Below are positions 60,901-64,000 of a stretch of DNA of 64,000 nucleotides, one piece after another. The stretch comes from Flavobacteriaceae bacterium D16. Lineage in GTDB: Bacteria; Bacteroidota; Bacteroidia; Flavobacteriales; Flavobacteriaceae. The stretch is from positions 1 through 64,000 of the forward strand of contig JAJTJC010000034.1 of the NCBI GenBank assembly GCA_021295155.1, given 5' to 3'. The notes below the pieces were generated by a model. It ran no database searches and was not told the origin of the DNA. It was given only the letters and a program-made list of their open reading frames with translations. Both the position numbers and the translations under genes were made by a program. The stretch's first letter is position 1. Each line of letters begins with the position of its first letter.

Positions 60901-63900
60901 ATACTACATTCCAGTTTGAAGTTTACGACAGCGAGGGTTGTCCTACTGAAACGAATGTGGTTACCATTTCTCCTCCTGAGGCTATTGTAGGAGCAGCCGT
61001 ACCAACAAACACTAGCTGTGGGGATGATAATGGAATTATCGAATTAGTGCCGGATACGAACTTTGGGGTACCTCCATATGAGTTTAGTATTGACAGCGGA
61101 GCCACTTTTACCACACAAAATATTTACTCCGGATTTGCTCCTGGTACCTACAGTACTTTTGTGATTCGGGATAGCAGAGGTTGTACTACACCGCTTCTTT
61201 CTGCCACAATAGTTGCCAGTACGCCTATTGATGCAACTATTGCAGTAACTGATGCCGTTTGTGGTGCCGGTACGGTAGAGGGTATTATTGATGTTACTGC
61301 CGTAGCCAATGGCACCGCTGATTTTACCTATACCGTTCTGGATATCAATGGAAATCCCGTTGCTACTGCCGGACCAACCGCAAGCACAACAGCAAATTTC
61401 CCCAATCTTGTACCTGGAACTTATACGGTAGTGACCCAGGATGCCTCAGGCTGTGAAGACCGGGACACGGTTACTATTTCACAAAATCAGATTGATTTGA
61501 TACCTGTGGCGACCACAACACCACCGGATTGTACTTCTGCATTTACCTATATCGTAGATATTGTTGGGGGTACCCCTCCCTATCAGATTGGTCTTTTGGG
61601 AGGTCCTCTTGGACCGCCTAATGTGGATGTTGATACCCACGACTTTACCGGGCAAATTGCCTATGGAGTTACCTATTTTGTTGAGGTAATTGATGCCTTG
61701 GGATGCCGGTATATTGAACAAATTGATCCTATTGCTGGGCCTAATCCATTAGCGGTTGCGACAACAGCTACTACCGCTTCCTGTGCCCCCGGGGGTAATG
61801 GTCAGATCGATTACCAGGTAACTGGAATTGGTTCCCCTGCGGATATCATCGTTTCACTCGAGGATACCAACACCGGAGCTATTGTAGTAGGTCCTACAAC
61901 CTTGAATAATGTTACCATTCCTTATAATGGTTCGTTCACAGCACTTGCTCCCGGGAACTATCAGGTTATAGTTCAGGATATTGCCACCAGCTGCCGAGCC
62001 AGTGATCTTGTAGATATTATTCAGGACATTCCGGCCATTGTGGTAGACAGTAATATCCCGGCTACCTGTAATGTCGGTGCTTTTGTGACCGTTAGGGGTA
62101 ATGGGGGAACACCTGCCTATGAATTTGCCTATGTTCCTACAGGGAACCCTGCTCCCGTTGCTTACAGTGCTCAAACAACATTTGAGATTGCAGGGCCTTA
62201 TCCTGCAGATTACGACTTCTATGTCCGGGACAGTAATGGCTGTATCAGCTTTACTACGGTAACGGTAACAGAAGCCGCTGGCGTACCATTGCCTACGGTA
62301 AACGTTATTAACCAATGTACAGCAGTTGCTAACTATGATATTTTTGTTACTGCTCCATTGAGTACAGGATCTGGCTTACCTGAAGAAACTTTTGAATACA
62401 ATATAGGTGGTGGATTCCAGTCCAGTCCTAATTTTATTGTTCCTAATCCGGGAGACTACACTATTGTAGTCAGAGACGGAAATGGATGTACCAATACAGT
62501 ATTGGCCCGTGTTTTTGATTTCTTTGCGATTACAGCCAGTGCTACTTCAGAACCTACCTGTAATGCGGGTGATGGTGTAATTACGATAAACACAACAGGA
62601 GGTAGTGGTAATTTCCAGTTTGATCTGGATGACGGGATTAATCCGGTAGTAACTCAAATTAACGACCCGGTATTCATCAATCTGCCTCCGGGGAATTATT
62701 CCATATTGGTAACCGATTTGGATTCCAATACTGTTCCCTTGTGTACGGATACTGCGGTAGTAGACGTTACTGTAGTCAATAACCCTGTAATTGCTGCTAC
62801 ACCTAAAGGAGACATTACTTGTAATGGGGCCAATGACGGCTATATTGATGTAGAACTATTACCAGGTTCAGATACGGACAGCCCATTTAGTTATGTGCTC
62901 TATGACGGAGGTACGGCTACCATCGTCAGACCGGCGCAGGGATCTTCCTTATTCGACAACCTTCCACCGGGCACTTATCAGGTTGAAGTAATCTCAGACC
63001 GCGGATGTACGGACCGCTCAGGGGATATTGACATCCTGGAGCCTACTCCTTTGCAGATTGCCACGGCGGCAACCACGTTTACCTGTGATCCTAACAGCAA
63101 CCGTTTCAACACGGCTACAATTACCGTTTATACTGACACCAATGGCGATGGTACTGGTGTTAATACAGGAACAGGACCCTATACCTACAGCATGAATGAT
63201 GGAACCCCTGCCTTTGATGGGACTAATTTCCAGACAAGTAATGTGTTCGAGGTGATTGACAATGGGGCAGTTCAGAATATTATCATTACAGCACGTGACC
63301 AGAATGGTTGTGAACTTGTAGATAATGTTACCCTTAATCCCCCTGCCGACCTAACGTTTAGCTTTAACGTAAACCCAATAACCTGCGATGCTACTGGTTT
63401 TGGAGTAAATTCAGGAACCATAGATATTATTATTAATGAAGGACCTGGAAACTACGATGTGGAGATTTTACCATTGGGCTCTCAACCGCCTCAAAATTCC
63501 GGGGGTAGTGATACCGTAAGCTGGGCTATCGATACGCCAGGGGATTACATTTTTGCAGTGACCGATATTGGTAATGGCGGCTGTTCCTACCTTACGCAGA
63601 TTGTAAATGTTCCCGAATACAATACTATTGAAGCCCTCATTGCCGAGCTAAGCCCGGTGACTTGTTTTGGTGGGAATGACGGGGAAATCAGCATTCAGGT
63701 AAACAATTATACAGGAGCCTATAATTTTGAGGTATTCTCGAGAGACAACACTGGTGTGGAAACTACCACAGGGGTAACAGGATCTTTGGATACAACGGTC
63801 CCAGGTCAAAATCCAGGTATAATCGGAGGTTTGCCTGCGGGTAACCTTGTGGTTAGGGTAGAAGCCCTGGATACTCCATTCTGTGATACTTCCAGTAATG

Positions 63901-64000
63901 TAGCCACGGTAAGGCAACCAGACCGTGCCCTGATTGTGGCATTACAACAAACCGCTGAGGTTACCTGTGCGATACCCGGGCTTGGCGAAGTATTTGCAAC
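57933..64000 (+). CDS. SprB-like giant repeat adhesin (5' part, runs off the window)
   Basis: The frame from ATG 57933 is open to the right edge: 2,022 codons without a stop. The start MLPIKNRHILYAVLLLGLSI is a signal peptide (cleavage about residue 28, AIAN). A Cys-containing N-terminal region (about 60-255) is followed by about 20 SprB-type units of around 87 residues, each with a Cys near its start, often a Gly-Gly-Thr-x-Pro-Tyr-x-Tyr turn (for example GGTAPYRYSLDGG) and a Pro-Gly-x-Tyr ... Asp-x-Asn-Gly-Cys close. SprB-like proteins are exported by the type IX system and carried along the surface during gliding. The C-terminal sorting signal is beyond the window. Confidence 0.9.
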   Translation, partial: MLPIKNRHILYAVLLLGLSIVGTSAIANTNVYDIFWASSNADSAMGQTESESIASYAASPEGDLLISQAPWFMTIIQGANEEVVCPNDGSTLAKFFLCGTSDIRTISLSIGGSSYEWQKLDPNRCAPSVIQDCANTGNTCYDTVGTGATYNLDSAGEFRVRVDGGQYYYFKATLNPLDPQLIKEDIICGNPGRVEITNVPAGYEYSLNSPAGPYQNDPFFDVTASGNYTVYVRLQNVSGSACLFPSNTVTVQDLDISVDVTANDILCSGELGSIDVSASGVPGFFTYRLLKNGVTVDTFGPDSANNYTFANVSPGIYTVRVETNKCNELITLDTNGVPIEIGNGISPLAVSATASDSFGCGAASVDVTIETTGGTAPYRYSLDGGTTFSPPYAGTDVFTVTSAGTYNILVEDANGCTRTANVDVEDLPPPTFTVTALDANCGGANDGSITINVTNGFGYNLEFSIDNGVNYQTGTVFNGLAPGNYDVVVSYQQDSFSCTSSPSSTTVGTPSTITATATADSVPSCLDETGGQITISGVSGGTAPYDYSIGAGFSATSVFTNLGVGTYTPQIRDANGCVQTLAPIVFNPLDKPTDLDFTISSIDCITTTATVTVAVTDGTAPFTYEIIAPAASAINNGNNNVFTSLGLGTYTFRVTDTEGCSYDESYAITDISSISVQAQQTKVVSCVGDSDGEGRFLIDGFDTTYSYSVDAGPLNTGESNGIISLAGLAAGSYVITVTDEDTNCTDTATLVIEEPAVALAISSLNVTPMSCQNGNIGSVTVNTVGGWGGNRYELIQPNGTPRGPKNGNTFSNLSQDGLYQVIVTDNNGCTVTDTFTLISLSAPTISLDSAASDFCYDNVDAATLVVNAAGGLPPYQYRINGGLLGGSNSFAGLTPDTYTIQVVDANDCRDDITLTIEPEITATATTIQELTCGGPDAEIRVNISNGYPSGGDYDYYEVSIDGAPYTSSNFNITGNFFIYTIPNNGSIIADTTFQFEVYDSEGCPTETNVVTISPPEAIVGAAVPTNTSCGDDNGIIELVPDTNFGVPPYEFSIDSGATFTTQNIYSGFAPGTYSTFVIRDSRGCTTPLLSATIVASTPIDATIAVTDAVCGAGTVEGIIDVTAVANGTADFTYTVLDINGNPVATAGPTASTTANFPNLVPGTYTVVTQDASGCEDRDTVTISQNQIDLIPVATTTPPDCTSAFTYIVDIVGGTPPYQIGLLGGPLGPPNVDVDTHDFTGQIAYGVTYFVEVIDALGCRYIEQIDPIAGPNPLAVATTATTASCAPGGNGQIDYQVTGIGSPADIIVSLEDTNTGAIVVGPTTLNNVTIPYNGSFTALAPGNYQVIVQDIATSCRASDLVDIIQDIPAIVVDSNIPATCNVGAFVTVRGNGGTPAYEFAYVPTGNPAPVAYSAQTTFEIAGPYPADYDFYVRDSNGCISFTTVTVTEAAGVPLPTVNVINQCTAVANYDIFVTAPLSTGSGLPEETFEYNIGGGFQSSPNFIVPNPGDYTIVVRDGNGCTNTVLARVFDFFAITASATSEPTCNAGDGVITINTTGGSGNFQFDLDDGINPVVTQINDPVFINLPPGNYSILVTDLDSNTVPLCTDTAVVDVTVVNNPVIAATPKGDITCNGANDGYIDVELLPGSDTDSPFSYVLYDGGTATIVRPAQGSSLFDNLPPGTYQVEVISDRGCTDRSGDIDILEPTPLQIATAATTFTCDPNSNRFNTATITVYTDTNGDGTGVNTGTGPYTYSMNDGTPAFDGTNFQTSNVFEVIDNGAVQNIIITARDQNGCELVDNVTLNPPADLTFSFNVNPITCDATGFGVNSGTIDIIINEGPGNYDVEILPLGSQPPQNSGGSDTVSWAIDTPGDYIFAVTDIGNGGCSYLTQIVNVPEYNTIEALIAELSPVTCFGGNDGEISIQVNNYTGAYNFEVFSRDNTGVETTTGVTGSLDTTVPGQNPGIIGGLPAGNLVVRVEALDTPFCDTSSNVATVRQPDRALIVALQQTAEVTCAIPGLGEVFA
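58700..64000 (+). repeat. Tandem SprB-type protein repeats
   Basis: By translation I count about 20 complete units and one partial. Their Cys-bearing starts lie near 58723, 58990, 59240, 59490, 59730, 59975, 60225, 60480, 60712, 60996, 61238, 61510, 61755, 62050, 62300, 62540, 62800, 63065, 63365, 63645 and 63950. The mean spacing is about 260 bp. The units share a pattern but little identity, so they are old, not recently amplified. Confidence 0.8.

Noticed and set aside
58995-62315. Long minus-strand frames of 80 to 177 codons opposite the adhesin
   Set aside because: They lack start signals and family resemblance; they arise because the repeat-rich coding strand avoids stops on its complement.
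1-64000. CRISPR arrays, insertion sequences, prophage, toxin-antitoxin or defence islands
   Set aside because: No regularly spaced direct repeats, transposase, integrase, tail or nuclease-methylase genes are seen; gene content is core metabolism and envelope.

Overview
The window is a chromosomal segment of a marine-type Flavobacteriaceae bacterium (phylum Bacteroidota). The evidence is the gliding-motility lipoprotein GldI, the start of a giant SprB-like repeat adhesin, several families confined to or typical of the phylum (OstA-like LptA, DUF3810, DUF5683, DUF6122, the two-domain NagB/PIG-L protein, the split methylmalonyl-CoA mutase), and repeated TAnnTTTG promoter boxes, the -7 element of Bacteroidota. 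It is almost entirely housekeeping DNA. I see no phage, insertion sequence, CRISPR array, tRNA or rRNA.

Layout. 0-16.9 kb is mostly minus strand: a DUF349 protein, aroE with two tandem DUF368 (polyprenyl-phosphate transporter) genes, a TPR protein, a class III aminotransferase overlapping an LptA/OstA-like gene, then purA, fur, relA/spoT, an M48 protease, a SpoU rRNA methyltransferase and a DUF3810 membrane metalloprotease. 16.9-24.5 kb: pepD, a terminator, then an operon of nrnA, gldI and a cyclophilin-FKBP fusion; a PhoD-like lipoprotein, ndk, and a recF cluster. 24.6-30.8 kb is plus strand: TPR protein, ribH, a small membrane protein, mutL, two rhomboids and an EEP hydrolase. 30.8-36.5 kb is a minus-strand run parA-parB-DUF5683-dapB-lepB-wbqC-DUF6122. 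36.7-45.0 kb carries the propionyl/methylmalonyl-CoA module: both mutase subunits (minus, with udk and an FtsB/DivIC-like gene), then biotin carrier, biotin carboxylase and carboxyltransferase (plus). 45-57.8 kb: an orphan membrane protein, a porin-like protein, a peptidoglycan-recycling island (anmK, nagZ, ampG, digH, nagB-PIG-L / deoR, murQ), a cytochrome c and a PQQ sugar dehydrogenase. From 57,933 to the right edge an uninterrupted frame of at least 2,022 codons encodes a SprB-like adhesin.

How the genes work together. The recycling island holds most of the route from periplasmic muropeptides to fructose-6-phosphate: DigH trims wall glycans, AmpG imports, NagZ and AnmK process, and MurQ yields GlcNAc-6-P. 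No nagA is present, and the NagB here carries a fused PIG-L deacetylase domain plus a substitution at a catalytic triad position. This is the most interesting biochemical puzzle in the window. The carboxylase and mutase genes would convert propionyl-CoA to succinyl-CoA; the epimerase is not here. GldI and the SprB-like adhesin connect the window to type IX secretion and gliding.

Several starts were moved to ATG codons lying just downstream of TAnnTTTG boxes. Three genes have the box only 5-6 nt before the start codon, which predicts leaderless mRNAs.
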